A stretch of DNA of 64,000 nucleotides, from contig NZ_RJKQ01000002.1 in assembly GCF_003751845.1 (NCBI RefSeq), forward strand, positions 248,001 to 312,000, read 5' to 3'. Every line of letters starts with the position of its first letter. Position 1 is the stretch's first letter. The stretch comes from Enterobacter sp. BIGb0383. Its GTDB lineage: Bacteria > Pseudomonadota > Gammaproteobacteria > Enterobacterales > Enterobacteriaceae. Below are positions 1 to 10,074 of the stretch, piece after piece. The translations under genes and the position numbers were made by a program. The notes beneath the pieces are model-generated. The model saw only the letters and a program-made list of their open reading frames with translations. It did not search any database and had not been told where the DNA came from.

Positions 1-242
1 CTCGCGACGCCGAAACGGTTGCCGACGTGCGGGTACTTGGGGCCATCGGCGTGGTGGAGACGCGCCATCAGGTCAATATGGCCGCGCTCCAGCGCTTCTT
101 CGTTGAACAGGGCGTGTGGATCCGGCCTTTCGGGCGGTTAATCTATCTGATGCCGCCCTATATGATTAGCCCGCAGCAGCTCTCGCGCCTGACCGCCGCC
201 GTCGTTGCGGCAGTCAAAAACGAAACCCTGTTTATTCCGTAA
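1..242 (+). CDS. bioA: Adenosylmethionine-8-amino-7-oxononanoate aminotransferase, 3' end (partial)
   Basis: Only the last 79 or so residues are present, because the gene runs off the left edge; the reading frame starts at base 3. The protein is a PLP-dependent aminotransferase that makes 7,8-diaminopelargonate from 7-keto-8-aminopelargonate in biotin synthesis. The tail reads [12 protein letters not shown], then WIRPFG and LIYLMPPY, as in E. coli BioA; the arginine in WIRPFG is the substrate-carboxylate-binding position of the family. The stop codon overlaps the 3' end of the convergent hutH by 11 bp, so the two genes share their ends and no terminator fits between them. Confidence 0.95.
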   Translation, partial: RDAETVADVRVLGAIGVVETRHQVNMAALQRFFVEQGVWIRPFGRLIYLMPPYMISPQQLSRLTAAVVAAVKNETLFIP

Positions 243-1770
243 TCTGGCTGGGCAGAATGGCGGGCAGCAGCCCGCTCAGTACCCGCTGCGCCAGCAGCGC
301 CGTCGCGCTGTCGATATCCGGAGCAAAGAAACGGTCCTTGTCATAATGACTGACCTGCTCGCGCAGCAGACGACGCGCCTCCTCCAGCAGCGGGCTGGAG
401 GTCAGGCCATCGCGCAGGTCGATCCCCTGACAGGCCGCCAGCCACTCGACCGCCACCACTCCACGGGTGTTGGCGCTCATCTCCCACAGACGACGCCCGG
501 CAGCCGGGGCCATCGAAACATGATCCTCCTGATTGGCCGAGGTCGGCAGACTGTCGACGCTGTGCGGATGCGCCAGGGCTTTGTTCTCGCTGGCCAGCGC
601 CGCTGCCGTCACCTGCGCAATCATAAACCCGGAGTTCACGCCGCCGTTATTGACCAGGAATGGCGGAAGCTGGGACATATGCCGGTCCATCATCAGCGCA
701 ATGCGTCGTTCGGAGAGCGCGCCGATCTCGGCAATCGCCAGGGCAAGGTTATCCGCCGCCATCGCCACCGGTTCGGCATGGAAGTTACCGCCGGAAATCA
801 CCTCTCCCTCGTCGGCAAAGACCAGCGGGTTATCGGACACCGCGTTAGCCTCGATCAGCAGCACCTCCGCTGCCTGACGCAGCTGAGTCAGGCAGGCGCC
901 CATCACCTGCGGCTGACAGCGCAGGGAGTAAGGATCCTGGACCTTGCTACAGTTCTGGTGGGACTGTGAAATCGCGCTACTGTCGGTGAGCAGATGGCGG
1001 TAAAGCCCCGCCGCATCCATCTGCCCGCGCTGGCCTCGTACCTCGTGGATGCGCGGATCGAACGGCCGCCGTGAACCCAGTACCGCCTCGGTGGTTAACG
1101 CCCCGCATACAACCGCTGCGGCGAAGAGATCCTCCGCCTCAAACAGGCCGCGCAGCGCAAAGGCGGTAGAAGCCTGGGTGCCGTTAAGCAGCGCCAGCCC
1201 CTCTTTGGCCTCCAGCACGACCGGCTCCAGCCCGGCTTTTTGCAGCGCCTCGCGGGCGGGCAGCCACTCCCCCTGCCAGCGCGCTTTTCCCTCGCCCAGC
1301 AGGGTCAGGGACATATGCGCCAGCGGGGCGAGATCCCCGGATGCCCCTACCGAGCCTTTGGCGGGAACCCAGGGCGTAATACCGGCATTGACCAGCGCCA
1401 CCAGCGCCTGGATGACGCTAAGGCGGATCCCGGAATAACCCCGGGCCAGGCTATTGATTTTGAGCACCATCATCAGTTGAACGCAGGCATCATCGAGCGG
1501 TTCACCCACGCCAGCGGCATGAGAGAGCACCAGAGAGCGCTGGAGGTTTTGCAGATCGTCCGTGGCGATACGGGTCTGCGCCAGCAGACCAAAACCGGTG
1601 TTAATACCGTAGGCCGTACGCCCCTCGGCGATAATGGCGTTAACGCAGGCCACGCTATTGTTGATAGCCGCTTCCGTGCCGTCGTCCAGGCTGATGGTCA
1701 ACGGCTGGCTGTAGACTTCACGCAGCTGGGCCAGCGTCAGCTGACCGGCAATAAGAGTAAGTGAGTGCAT
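232..1770 (-). CDS. hutH: Histidine ammonia-lyase
   Basis: This 512-residue enzyme removes ammonia from L-histidine to give urocanate, the first step of histidine use. The Ala-Ser-Gly triad that cyclises into the MIO electrophile is at residues 143-145 in the motif [12 protein letters not shown], and the catalytic tyrosine motif AYGINTGFG is near residue 54. The length is normal for the family. The gene starts 1 bp after the hutU stop, so hutU and hutH form one operon, transcribed leftward and under HutC control by the site upstream of hutU. Its 3' end overlaps bioA by 11 bp. Confidence 0.97.
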   Translation of the reverse strand: MHSLTLIAGQLTLAQLREVYSQPLTISLDDGTEAAINNSVACVNAIIAEGRTAYGINTGFGLLAQTRIATDDLQNLQRSLVLSHAAGVGEPLDDACVQLMMVLKINSLARGYSGIRLSVIQALVALVNAGITPWVPAKGSVGASGDLAPLAHMSLTLLGEGKARWQGEWLPAREALQKAGLEPVVLEAKEGLALLNGTQASTAFALRGLFEAEDLFAAAVVCGALTTEAVLGSRRPFDPRIHEVRGQRGQMDAAGLYRHLLTDSSAISQSHQNCSKVQDPYSLRCQPQVMGACLTQLRQAAEVLLIEANAVSDNPLVFADEGEVISGGNFHAEPVAMAADNLALAIAEIGALSERRIALMMDRHMSQLPPFLVNNGGVNSGFMIAQVTAAALASENKALAHPHSVDSLPTSANQEDHVSMAPAAGRRLWEMSANTRGVVAVEWLAACQGIDLRDGLTSSPLLEEARRLLREQVSHYDKDRFFAPDIDSATALLAQRVLSGLLPAILPSQITE

Positions 1771-1771
1771 A

Positions 1772-3457
1772 TTAACGCGGCTCCTGGGTGGCCGGGACAG
1801 AGGGCAGATTCAGCCCGTGTTCGACGGCGCAATCAATGGCTGTAGCATAACCGGCATCCGCATGGCGCATCACCCCGCTGGCCGGATCGTTGTGCAGGAC
1901 GCGGGCGATGCGTTCCGCCGCCGCGTCGGTTCCGTCACACACAATCACCATCCCGGCATGCTGAGAAAAGCCCATCCCGACGCCGCCGCCGTGATGCAGC
2001 GACACCCAGGTCGCGCCCCCGGCGGTGTTTAGCAGCGCATTGAGCAGCGGCCAGTCCGAGACCGCATCGGAGCCGTCGCGCATCGCTTCCGTTTCGCGGT
2101 TCGGGCTGGCGACGGAGCCAGAGTCAAGGTGGTCGCGGCCAATCACAATCGGCGCAGAGACTTCCCCGCTGCGGACCATCTCATTAAACGCCAGCCCCAG
2201 CTTTTGCCGCCAGCCTAAACCCACCCAGCAGATACGCGCCGGGAGTCCCTGGAAGCTGATACGTTCCCGGGCCATATCCAGCCAGCGGTGCAGATGGGTG
2301 TCGTCAGGGATAAGGGCTTTCACTTTGGCATCGGTTTTATAAATATCTTCGGGATCGCCGGAAAGCGCCACCCAGCGGAACGGGCCAATGCCGCGGCAGA
2401 AGAGCGGTCGAATATAGGCCGGAACGAAGCCGGGGAAATCGAAGGCGTTTTCGACGCCCGTCTCTTTTGCCATCTGACGAATATTATTGCCGTAGTCAAA
2501 GGTGGGCACGCCCATCTGGCTGAAGGCCAGCATGGCGTTGACGTGAGCGGCTATCGATTTCTTCGCGGCCAGCACGGTTCCGGCAGGATCGGATTCCGCC
2601 CTCTGCTGATATTCCTCCCAATGCCAGCCCGTCGGCAGATAGCCACGTAGCGGGTCGTGGGCGCTGGTCTGGTCGGTGACCAGGTCCGGTCGCACGCCGC
2701 GGGCCACCAGTTCTGGCAGGATTTCAGCTGCGTTGCCACACAGAGCGATAGAGACCGCTTTACCGGCGGCGGTGTAGTGCTTAATTCGGGCAAGCGCGTC
2801 GTCGAGGGAATCGGCCTGCTCATCGACATAATGGGTACGCAGACGAAAATCGATTCGGCTCTGCTGACACTCAATCGTCAGGGAGCAGGCCCCGGCCAGG
2901 GTCGCGGCCAGCGGCTGCGCCCCACCCATTCCGCCAAGGCCAGCGGTCAGCACCCAGCGCCCCTGCAACTTGCCCTGATAGTGCTGGCGTCCGGCCTCGA
3001 CAAAGGTCTCATAGGTCCCCTGCACAATTCCCTGGCTGCCGATATAGATCCAGCTTCCGGCGGTCATCTGGCCGTACATCGCCAGCCCTTTCGCATCCAG
3101 CTCGTCGAAATGTTCCCAGGTCGCCCAGTGCGGGACCAGGTTGGAGTTGGCGATCAGCACCCGGGGCGCGTTTTCGTGGGTTTTAAAGACCCCGACCGGC
3201 TTGCCGGACTGTACCAGCAGCGTTTCATCGGCCTCCAGCGCCGTCAGCGCTTTGACGATGGCGTCATAGCATTCCCAGCTGCGTGCGGCCCGGCCAATCC
3301 CGCCGTACACCACCAGCTGGTGCGGATTTTCCGCGACCTCCGGGTCAAGATTGTTCATCAGCATGCGCAGGGGCGCTTCCGTGAGCCAGCTTTTGGCCGT
3401 CAGCGTGGTGCCGCGCGGGGCGCGAATATCCTGCTGACGATAAGGGCGTTGCGACAT
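1772..3457 (-). CDS. hutU: Urocanate hydratase (urocanase)
   Basis: This 561-residue cytosolic enzyme uses tightly bound NAD+ as an electrophile to hydrate urocanate to imidazolone propionate. The family's active-site cysteine falls exactly at residue 410 in the motif RICWVGLGW, and the glycine-rich NAD-binding segment [11 protein letters not shown] lies near residue 171. It is the first gene of the hutUH operon. Its upstream region carries a HutC operator and a candidate NAC site (separate entries), matching known control of Klebsiella hutUH by histidine/urocanate and nitrogen supply. A GGATCC-type purine-rich segment lies just before the ATG. Confidence 0.97.
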   Translation of the reverse strand: MSQRPYRQQDIRAPRGTTLTAKSWLTEAPLRMLMNNLDPEVAENPHQLVVYGGIGRAARSWECYDAIVKALTALEADETLLVQSGKPVGVFKTHENAPRVLIANSNLVPHWATWEHFDELDAKGLAMYGQMTAGSWIYIGSQGIVQGTYETFVEAGRQHYQGKLQGRWVLTAGLGGMGGAQPLAATLAGACSLTIECQQSRIDFRLRTHYVDEQADSLDDALARIKHYTAAGKAVSIALCGNAAEILPELVARGVRPDLVTDQTSAHDPLRGYLPTGWHWEEYQQRAESDPAGTVLAAKKSIAAHVNAMLAFSQMGVPTFDYGNNIRQMAKETGVENAFDFPGFVPAYIRPLFCRGIGPFRWVALSGDPEDIYKTDAKVKALIPDDTHLHRWLDMARERISFQGLPARICWVGLGWRQKLGLAFNEMVRSGEVSAPIVIGRDHLDSGSVASPNRETEAMRDGSDAVSDWPLLNALLNTAGGATWVSLHHGGGVGMGFSQHAGMVIVCDGTDAAAERIARVLHNDPASGVMRHADAGYATAIDCAVEHGLNLPSVPATQEPR

Positions 3458-3498
3458 TGGGATCCTCCGGATCGATGCGGTATGTTTAAATACCTATA

Positions 3499-3512
3499 CT
3501 TGTATAGACAAG
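3499..3512. promoter_or_regulatory. HutC operator upstream of hutUH
   Basis: The inverted repeat CTTGTATAGACAAG sits about 42-55 bp before the hutU start. Its core TTGTATAGACA is repeated exactly upstream of hutI (6567-6577), which is what a common repressor site for both hut operons should look like. Assignment to HutC is inferred from this sharing and from known hut regulation. Confidence 0.8.
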
Positions 3513-3541
3513 CATGTGCAAGCCTGGATTTAACAACTAAG

Positions 3542-3556
3542 ATACATTTTTGTTAT
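3542..3556. promoter_or_regulatory. Candidate NAC activator site
   Basis: The sequence ATACATTTTTGTTAT fits the NAC consensus ATA-N9-TAT. It lies about 85-99 bp before the hutU start, roughly where NAC activates hutUH in Klebsiella under nitrogen limitation. A short pattern like this can occur by chance, so position and family knowledge carry most of the weight. Confidence 0.45.
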
Positions 3557-3592
3557 GTTGCGTCGGCAGTCACGCTTTTGCCGACGCGAGGA

Positions 3593-4324
3593 TCAGGAGC
3601 TGAAATGGCCCTGCAAACGATAGCGGCTGCCGGGGAACAGCAGACGAGCGTGGGAAACGATATGCGCCGTAGACCAGGTCCGGCGGCGGATCAGCAGGCA
3701 GGGCTCCGTGGGCTGGAGCTGCAGTAAACGGCTCTCTTCCGACGTAGCCTGTACCGCTTCGACAATATGTTCCCCTTCGGTGAGAGGGGCAACCTGCGAC
3801 AGATAAGCATGTGGCGTCGTGACGGTATAGTCCTGGTGCAGATAGTCCGGCGCGACCGTGGCATTGACGCTGCGGTCTTCAATCTGGACCGGCACATCGT
3901 TCTCATAGTGAACCATCAGGGAGTGGAGAATCTCCGTGCCTTCCGCCAGGCCCAGCGCGGCGGCCTGGCGGACATCCGCCTTTATCCTCTCCAGCAGCAG
4001 CACCTCGCAGCGATGCCGGTGCTGACGGGAGGCAATCTCATCGGCAATGCTGCGAATTTCAAACAGCGCCGACTGGCCTTTCGGCTCGGCCACGAAGGTG
4101 CCGACACCCTGCAGACGCACCAGCAGCCCGTCATCCGTCAGCTCGCGCAGGGCGCGGTTAATGGTCATCCGGCTGAAGCCAAACTGCGCCACCAGCTCCG
4201 CCTCGGACGGAATACGATCGTGCGGCCGCCAGACGCCGGTGGCGATCTTCTCGCTAATGGCCTGTTTCACCTTTTCATAGAAAGGCGCAGGGGCAGAGGC
4301 AGAGGCGGGTCGGGACGAAAACAT
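3593..4324 (-). CDS. hutC: Histidine utilisation repressor, GntR/UTRA family
   Basis: This 243-residue regulator has an N-terminal GntR winged helix-turn-helix (residues about 8-75, including RIPSEAELVAQFGFSRMT and the wing GVGTFV) followed by a UTRA ligand-binding domain. It represses both hut operons and is released by urocanate. I chose the ATG at 4324 because MFSSRP leads directly into the conserved helix; upstream in-frame sequence overlaps hutG out of frame and is not conserved-looking. It is the last gene of hutIGC, 52 bp after hutG. A hairpin (3560-3568 with 3579-3587) follows its stop but lacks a U tract. Confidence 0.93.
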   Translation of the reverse strand: MFSSRPASASAPAPFYEKVKQAISEKIATGVWRPHDRIPSEAELVAQFGFSRMTINRALRELTDDGLLVRLQGVGTFVAEPKGQSALFEIRSIADEIASRQHRHRCEVLLLERIKADVRQAAALGLAEGTEILHSLMVHYENDVPVQIEDRSVNATVAPDYLHQDYTVTTPHAYLSQVAPLTEGEHIVEAVQATSEESRLLQLQPTEPCLLIRRRTWSTAHIVSHARLLFPGSRYRLQGHFSS

Positions 4325-4376
4325 AGGGCGAACTTTCCTTATAGTCGTGTTCGGCGGGGGCCGAGTATAAACTGAT

Positions 4377-5327
4377 TTAGCGCCACCAGTGGGCGATTTG
4401 CCACGCCAGCCGGGCGGCGATCTTCGCCCCCATGCCCTGATTATCAAATTGGGGATTAAACTCCACCAGGTCCACCGCCTGGAGCTTGCCGCTGCGGCAC
4501 AGGGGCTCCACAATGCGCAGCAGCTGCGCCAGCGGAATACCCAGCGCCGCAGGTGCGGACACGGCGGGCATTTCATGGGCCGGGAGCACGTCAAGATCGA
4601 GCGTCAGATAAATCCTGTCGGCCCCGGCAATTTGTCGCTCGATTTCCGGCAGCACCTGCCCGTTAAAATCGTTCAACACCGCCAGATCCTCAATCACCCT
4701 CACCTGCCTGGCGGCTGCCTCATCCCATAACGCCATCGTATTCGCCGCCCGGCTAACGCCGATACAGCAGTACAGAAACTCACGCTGCTGCACGGCGCAC
4801 TTTTCTGCCAGCTGGCGAAAAGGCGTCCCGGAACTGGCCTCGCGGGCAGCACGTAAATCGAGGTGCGCATCGAGATTGATAATCGCTACCTTCTCATCGG
4901 GAAAGGCATCCAGCACGCCCGCTCCGTGGCCGAAAGCCGTTTCGTGTCCGCCACCCAGCACCAGAGTGCGCATCTGCTGGCGCTGGCAGATGAAAACGGC
5001 GTCGTGCAGCGCCTGCTGTGCCGCCTCCAGCGCCTCTCCTTCAGGCTGAATATTACCCATATCAACCAGCCGTTCATGGCCCGTATGGCTGGCCATATTC
5101 GCCAGCGCCTGCCGAATAGCCTGCGGCCCGTCGGCGGCACCGCTACGCCCCTGGTTACGCCTGACGCCCTCATCGCAGGCAAACCCCAGCAGGGCGATTC
5201 CCTGCGGGTCGGGTTCAAAGCGCGGGCTGATACGGACGGTCTGAAACAGCCGCAGGGCGTTGTCGGCCTCCGCGCTGTCATCACGCCCCTGCCAGAGTGC
5301 GGGATCGCCGGGATACCAGAGATTCAC
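4377..5327 (-). CDS. hutG: Formimidoylglutamase
   Basis: This 316-residue arginase/agmatinase-fold hydrolase converts N-formimidoyl-L-glutamate to glutamate and formamide, the last step of the pathway. Manganese-binding motifs are visible: GGGHE at residues 125-129, NLDAHLDLR near 151-159 and the later [14 protein letters not shown]. Its ATG overlaps the hutI stop in an ATGA arrangement (4 bp), so the two are probably translationally coupled. hutC follows 52 bp downstream. Confidence 0.96.
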   Translation of the reverse strand: MNLWYPGDPALWQGRDDSAEADNALRLFQTVRISPRFEPDPQGIALLGFACDEGVRRNQGRSGAADGPQAIRQALANMASHTGHERLVDMGNIQPEGEALEAAQQALHDAVFICQRQQMRTLVLGGGHETAFGHGAGVLDAFPDEKVAIINLDAHLDLRAAREASSGTPFRQLAEKCAVQQREFLYCCIGVSRAANTMALWDEAAARQVRVIEDLAVLNDFNGQVLPEIERQIAGADRIYLTLDLDVLPAHEMPAVSAPAALGIPLAQLLRIVEPLCRSGKLQAVDLVEFNPQFDNQGMGAKIAARLAWQIAHWWR

Positions 5328-6547
5328 AGGGTCGCCTCCCCACGGAAATAGCGTTGATAAAGGGGATTACGTCCCGGCTCGTAGACAATCTCCACCGGGT
5401 GTTCCGCATCCCACACAGCCGCGTCGGCGACAAAGCCTGACGTCAGCTGGCCGTGACTGTGCTGGCGGCCCAGTGCCTGCGCCGCATGGCGCGTTACGCC
5501 GGTCCAGGCCTCTTCGGGGGTCAGGCCAAACTGCACGCAGGCCATATTCATCGCCAGATGCAGGCTGGCAAAGGGGCTGGTGCCAGGATTGAAATCGGTG
5601 GCGACCGCCATCGGAACCTGCCGCTCCCGCAGCCGCGCCACCGGCGGGCGACGGGTTTCATTGAGAAAGTAAAACGCCCCCGGCAGCAGCACTGCCACGG
5701 TTCCGCTCTGGCGCAGCGCCTCAACGCCCTCGTCGGTGAGATATTCAATATGATCCGCAGACCATCCGCCGTAGCGGCTGACCAGCTCCGCACCGCCCAG
5801 GGAGGAGAGCTGCTCAACGTGGCCTTTCAGCGGAATGCCGTGCCGACGCGCCGCGTCAAAAACCCGCTCGCTCTGCGCCAGGCTGAAGCCCACGCTCTCA
5901 CAAAACAGATCCACTGCCTCAAACAGTCCTTTCTCCCACAGGTCCGGCAGGATCTGCTCGCAGACCAGGGTGATGTAGTCATCCGGGCGATCCCGGTATT
6001 CCGGCGGCGTGGCGTGGGCGGCCAGCAGCGTGGGGCTGACCTCGACGGAGTTATGCTGCGCCAGCTCAGCGGCCACGCGCAGCATTTTCTCTTCGCTTGC
6101 CAGATCCAGCCCGTAGCCGGATTTAATCTCAATCGTGGTGACGCCCTCACGCATCAGGCGCTCCAGCCTGGCCTGGGCCTGTGACAACAGCGTATGCCGA
6201 TCGCTGTCGCGGGTCGCGCGTACGGTGGCATTGATACCGCCGCCCTGCGCGCTAATCTGCTGATAGGAGACGCCGTTAAGCCGCTGCTCCCACTCTTTTG
6301 CCCGACTACCGCCGAAAATGAGGTGGCTATGGCAGTCGATGAGCCCCGGCGTCACCAGTCGTCCACCAAGGTCGACCATTTTATTACCGGCGCTCAGATC
6401 CACTTCCGGGACCACGGCCCGGATACGGCCATCGCGCACGATTAACGCATGGTTATCGAGCAAACCGTAAGGCTGCGGCCGGGAAGGATCGAAGGTCGCA
6501 AGACGCGCATTGCGCCAGATTTGGTCATCGCAGGAGAGTCTGGTCAT
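5324..6547 (-). CDS. hutI: Imidazolonepropionase
   Basis: This 407-residue metal-dependent amidohydrolase opens the ring of imidazolone-5-propionate to give formimidoylglutamate. The HxH metal motif [10 protein letters not shown] is at residues 71-80, and [10 protein letters not shown] near the C terminus supplies the usual aspartate. It leads the hutIGC operon, is coupled to hutG by a 4-bp overlap, and has the second HutC operator core 20-30 bp before its start codon. Confidence 0.97.
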   Translation of the reverse strand: MTRLSCDDQIWRNARLATFDPSRPQPYGLLDNHALIVRDGRIRAVVPEVDLSAGNKMVDLGGRLVTPGLIDCHSHLIFGGSRAKEWEQRLNGVSYQQISAQGGGINATVRATRDSDRHTLLSQAQARLERLMREGVTTIEIKSGYGLDLASEEKMLRVAAELAQHNSVEVSPTLLAAHATPPEYRDRPDDYITLVCEQILPDLWEKGLFEAVDLFCESVGFSLAQSERVFDAARRHGIPLKGHVEQLSSLGGAELVSRYGGWSADHIEYLTDEGVEALRQSGTVAVLLPGAFYFLNETRRPPVARLRERQVPMAVATDFNPGTSPFASLHLAMNMACVQFGLTPEEAWTGVTRHAAQALGRQHSHGQLTSGFVADAAVWDAEHPVEIVYEPGRNPLYQRYFRGEATL

Positions 6548-6566
6548 CGGCTTGAGTTGTCATGGG

Positions 6567-6577
6567 TTGTATAGACA
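6567..6577. promoter_or_regulatory. HutC operator core upstream of hutIGC
   Basis: The 11-mer TTGTATAGACA is identical to the core of the operator at 3500-3510. Here the flanks do not complete the longer palindrome, so repression may be weaker than at hutUH. It sits 20-30 bp before the hutI start. Confidence 0.7.
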
Positions 6578-6712
6578 TTTATTTGCATTAACGACCACAT
6601 GTCAACCGGGATTGGGATAAATTTTGTCTCATCGCTTCCCGTTTCGCTCAACTTAGTATAAAAAAGCAGGCTTTGAAGGATTTACTTTTAACCTGCTTAG
6701 CTGGAGTGCGTT

Positions 6713-7996
6713 TTGAACATATTTTCGGTTTCCCGTGCCGCGCTGGCGCTGGCGTTTGGCGTTACGCTGACGGCCTGTAGCTCAACCCCGCCCGATCAAC
6801 TGCCTTCTGACCAGGCTGCGCCGGGCACCGCAGCTCGCCCGGTACTCACCGCCGGTGAAGCGGAAAACTTTGTGGCGGCCCGCTACTTCTCTGACACCAA
6901 TCCGTCAGCCGCGGCGTGGAAACCTTTTCCGATTCGCCTGCCGGCGAAAGCGGACTTCGTGGTCGGCCCTGCCGGCGGTGAAGGTGTGACCCACACCACC
7001 GTCCAGGCCGCCGTTGATGCCGCGATTGCGCTTCGCAGCAGCAACCGTGTCTATATTCAGATCCTGCCGGGTGAATATGAAGGCACCGTATATGTTCCGG
7101 CTGCACCGGGCAGCGTCACCCTGTACGGTGCGGGCGCACAGTCTACGGACACCAAGCTGAGCCTGGCGATTGATTCCGAAATGGACACCACCAGCTGGCG
7201 TCGCCTGGTCAATCCGGCCGGGAAATATATGCCGGGTAAACCGGCCTGGTATATGTTCGATAGCTGCCAGAACAAACGCAACGCGACCATTGGCGTGATG
7301 TGCTCTGCGGTTGTGTGGTCGCAGAACAAAGGCCTGCAGCTGCAGAACCTGACCATCGCCAACAACCTCGGCGACAGCGTCGATGCCGGTAATCATCAGG
7401 CCGTTGCCCTGCGCAGCGACGGTGACCAGGTGCAGATCGACAAGGTCAATATCCTCGGTCGTCAGAACACCTTCTTCGTGACCAACAGCGGCGTTGAAAA
7501 CCGCCTGCAGAACGATCGTCAGACCCGCACCCTGGTCACCAATAGCTATATCGAAGGCGATGTGGATCTGGTTGCCGGTCGCGGCGCGGTGGTGTTCGAT
7601 AACACGGACTTCCGCGTGGTGAACTCGCGTACCCAGCAGGAAGGCTATGTGTTTGCGCCAGCAACCCAGGCCAATATCTTCTACGGCTTCCTCGCCGTGA
7701 ACAGCCGCTTTAACGCGGCGGGCAACGGCGTGGCGCAGCTGGGTCGTTCTCTGGACGTAGACCAGGCCACCAACGGTCAGGTGGTGATCCGCGATAGCGT
7801 CATCGGCGAAGGCTTTAATAATGCCACTCCGTGGGCGGCTGCGGCGGCTTCACAGCGTCCGTTCGCGGGCAATACCGGCGTGCAGGATGATAAAGGCAAT
7901 ATTCAGCGTAACCTGAACGACACTAACTTTAACCGCATGTGGGAATTCAACAACCGCGGCGTGGGCAGTAAAGTGGTCGCTGAGCCGAAGAAATAA
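6713..7996 (+). CDS. ybhC: Outer-membrane lipoprotein, acyl-CoA thioester hydrolase/pectinesterase-like YbhC
   Basis: The protein has 427 residues, the same as E. coli YbhC, and starts at TTG with a GGAG motif about 8 bp upstream. It carries a lipoprotein signal with lipobox LTAC and the mature N-terminal cysteine near residue 22. The rest is a right-handed beta-helix of the pectinesterase family, with DFVVGPAGGEGVTHTT, ILGRQNTFFV and SYIEGDVDLVAGRG blocks. E. coli YbhC is an outer-membrane lipoprotein whose biochemical role is unsettled; true pectin methylesterase activity should not be assumed. It is monocistronic and ends at a strong terminator shared with pgl. Confidence 0.92.
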   Translation: MNIFSVSRAALALAFGVTLTACSSTPPDQLPSDQAAPGTAARPVLTAGEAENFVAARYFSDTNPSAAAWKPFPIRLPAKADFVVGPAGGEGVTHTTVQAAVDAAIALRSSNRVYIQILPGEYEGTVYVPAAPGSVTLYGAGAQSTDTKLSLAIDSEMDTTSWRRLVNPAGKYMPGKPAWYMFDSCQNKRNATIGVMCSAVVWSQNKGLQLQNLTIANNLGDSVDAGNHQAVALRSDGDQVQIDKVNILGRQNTFFVTNSGVENRLQNDRQTRTLVTNSYIEGDVDLVAGRGAVVFDNTDFRVVNSRTQQEGYVFAPATQANIFYGFLAVNSRFNAAGNGVAQLGRSLDVDQATNGQVVIRDSVIGEGFNNATPWAAAAASQRPFAGNTGVQDDKGNIQRNLNDTNFNRMWEFNNRGVGSKVVAEPKK

Positions 7997-8012
7997 GGCC
8001 GTACTTAAAACG

Positions 8013-8041
8013 AAAAAACCTCGCCGCGGCGAGGTTTTTTT
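8013..8041. terminator. Bidirectional terminator between ybhC and pgl
   Basis: A GC-rich stem (CCTCGCC with GGCGAGG) is flanked by A6 on the left and T7 on the right, so it can end transcription from both converging genes. Confidence 0.9.
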
Positions 8042-8053
8042 ATGGCTGAAACC

Positions 8054-9049
8054 TTAGTCGGCGTTAACCACCACCCACATCGGTCCCTGACCCACCGCAT
8101 AGCGGCCTTTTTCGCTCAGCAGCCCCTGCTCGCCGGTGATTTCGTACACCGCGATATGGTGAGACTTCTGCCCGGCGGCAATCAGGAATTTACCGCTGTG
8201 GTCGATATTAAAGCCGCGCGGCTGCGTTTCGGTCGGCTGGAAGCCTTCGAGCGTCAGGACGCTGCCGTCTTCCGACACGCTGAAGATGGTGATCAGGCTG
8301 GAAGTACGGTCGCAGGCGTACAGGTGACGGCCATCCGGCGTAATGTGGATATCCGCCGCCCAGCGGGTGTCAGCAAAGTCCGCAGGCATCATATCGAGAG
8401 TCTGCACGCACTCAATTTTGCCGTTCGGCGCATTCAGCGCCCAGACGTCCACGGAGCTGTTCAGCTCGTTGACGCAGTAAGCGAACTGCTGATTCGGATG
8501 GAACGCCATATGGCGCGGACCCGCGCCTTCTACGGTGGTCACTTCCGCCGGGTTTTGCGCGCTCAGCTTGCCGTCTTCGCCGAGGGTGAACAGGCAGATG
8601 CGATCCTGCTTCAGCGCAGGCACCCACAGGGTACGGTTATCCGGGGAGATATTGGCCGAGTGGCAGCCTTCCAGACCTTCAATCGTCTCAACGCTGCCAA
8701 CCGGCAGACCGTCTTCAAGACGGATAACGCTGACGCTGGCGCCGTTATAGGAGCCGCTAAACACAAAGCGCCCTTCACGGTCGGTAGAGATATGGGTCGG
8801 GCTACCCGGCAATGCGGCTTCTCCGGCAAAGCTCAGCGCGCCATCTTCGGCCGCAATGCGATAAGCCAGCACGCGGAATTCCGGGCGGACGCCCACGTAG
8901 AGATAGCGTTTATCCGGGCTGATGGTCATCGGCTGGACCTGCCCCGGAACGTCAACCACCTGCACCAGGGTCAACGTCCCCTGCGGGTTCAGACGCCAGA
9001 CGTGGATCTGCTGGCTTTCCGGGCTGGCGGTATAAACGGTCTGTTTCAT
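8054..9049 (-). CDS. pgl: 6-phosphogluconolactonase
   Basis: This 331-residue seven-bladed beta-propeller hydrolyses 6-phosphogluconolactone, the second step of the oxidative pentose phosphate pathway. The start at [18 protein letters not shown] matches E. coli Pgl (YbhE) in position and length, and AAAGGAGAATTC lies just upstream; an in-frame extension to 9220 is rejected. Repeating blade motifs such as [19 protein letters not shown] and [10 protein letters not shown] are visible. It converges on ybhC and diverges from ybhA. Confidence 0.95.
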   Translation of the reverse strand: MKQTVYTASPESQQIHVWRLNPQGTLTLVQVVDVPGQVQPMTISPDKRYLYVGVRPEFRVLAYRIAAEDGALSFAGEAALPGSPTHISTDREGRFVFSGSYNGASVSVIRLEDGLPVGSVETIEGLEGCHSANISPDNRTLWVPALKQDRICLFTLGEDGKLSAQNPAEVTTVEGAGPRHMAFHPNQQFAYCVNELNSSVDVWALNAPNGKIECVQTLDMMPADFADTRWAADIHITPDGRHLYACDRTSSLITIFSVSEDGSVLTLEGFQPTETQPRGFNIDHSGKFLIAAGQKSHHIAVYEITGEQGLLSEKGRYAVGQGPMWVVVNAD

Positions 9050-9255
9050 GAATTCTCCTTTTTCGCTGCAAGCGGATGCAAATTTTAGCCTGTCTGTTTC
9101 TCGGTGCAGGCAATCTGATATCAGGAACGGGTGTACCAGGATAATCTTTTTTGGCGCGAAATGCGCAATTATTGCCGCAGCGTTTTCGCACCCGCCCGCA
9201 CGGTGTACCATACAGGTCAATTAATGACTCAACATAAACCAGGAATACAACGCCC

Positions 9256-10074
9256 ATGACCTCGCGTGTGATCGCTCTTGATTTAGACGGTACGCTTCTG
9301 ACGCCGCAAAAAACCCTGTTACCCGCCTCCCTCGAAGCCCTGGCCCGCGCCAGAGAAGCCGGATATCAACCGATCATCGTCACGGGACGCCATCACGTCG
9401 CCATCCATCCTTTTTATCAGGCGCTGGCGCTGGATACACCTGCAATTTGCTGTAATGGCACCTATTTGTATGATTATCATGCAAAAAAGGTTCTGGAGTC
9501 TAATCCGCTTCCGGCAGAATCTGCCCTGGACGTGATCGCCCTGCTGGAGGAGCACCAGATCCACGGCCTGATGTACGTCGATGACGCGATGCTCTACGAA
9601 CGCCCGACCGGCCACGTGATCCGCACCCAGAACTGGGCGCAGAGCCTGCCCGCAGAGCAGCGCCCGGTCTTCACTCAGGTGGCGTCGCTGGCCCAGGCGG
9701 CACAGGATGCGGATGCGGTGTGGAAGTTTGCCCTGACCGATGAAGATATCCCTAAGCTGCAGGCGTTTGGTAAGCACGTTGAAACCCGCCTCGGACTGGA
9801 GTGCGAGTGGTCGTGGCACGATCAGGTCGACGTCGCCCAACGCGGCAACAGCAAGGGCTATCGCCTGAAGCGCTGGGTGGAATCTCAGGGGCTGACCATG
9901 CAGGACGTGGTAGCCTTTGGCGATAACTACAACGATATCAGCATGCTGGAAACCGCCGGGATCGGCGTGGCAATGGGCAACGCCGATGACGCGGTAAAAG
10001 CCCGCGCCAGCGTGGTGATTGGTGATAACACGACCGACAGCATCGCAGAGTTTATTTACCGCCAGCTGCTGTAA
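9256..10074 (+). CDS. ybhA: HAD-family (Cof-type) phosphatase YbhA
   Basis: This 272-residue cytosolic phosphatase has the nucleophile motif DLDGTLL at residues 9-15 and the C-terminal metal motif GDNYNDISML, with an inserted cap between them (Cof subfamily, type IIB). E. coli YbhA dephosphorylates pyridoxal phosphate and some sugar phosphates in vitro. Its stop codon is directly adjacent to the stop of the convergent modC, with no bases between. Confidence 0.93.
   Translation: MTSRVIALDLDGTLLTPQKTLLPASLEALARAREAGYQPIIVTGRHHVAIHPFYQALALDTPAICCNGTYLYDYHAKKVLESNPLPAESALDVIALLEEHQIHGLMYVDDAMLYERPTGHVIRTQNWAQSLPAEQRPVFTQVASLAQAAQDADAVWKFALTDEDIPKLQAFGKHVETRLGLECEWSWHDQVDVAQRGNSKGYRLKRWVESQGLTMQDVVAFGDNYNDISMLETAGIGVAMGNADDAVKARASVVIGDNTTDSIAEFIYRQLL

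Noticed and set aside
3560-3587. Terminator between hutC and hutU
   Set aside because: The inverted repeat GCGTCGGCA/TGCCGACGC is clear, but the following bases on the minus strand are A-rich, not T-rich.
2657-3727. Open reading frame of 356 codons opposite hutU
   Set aside because: It crosses the hutU promoter region, has no recognisable domain and follows hutU codon bias on the opposite strand.
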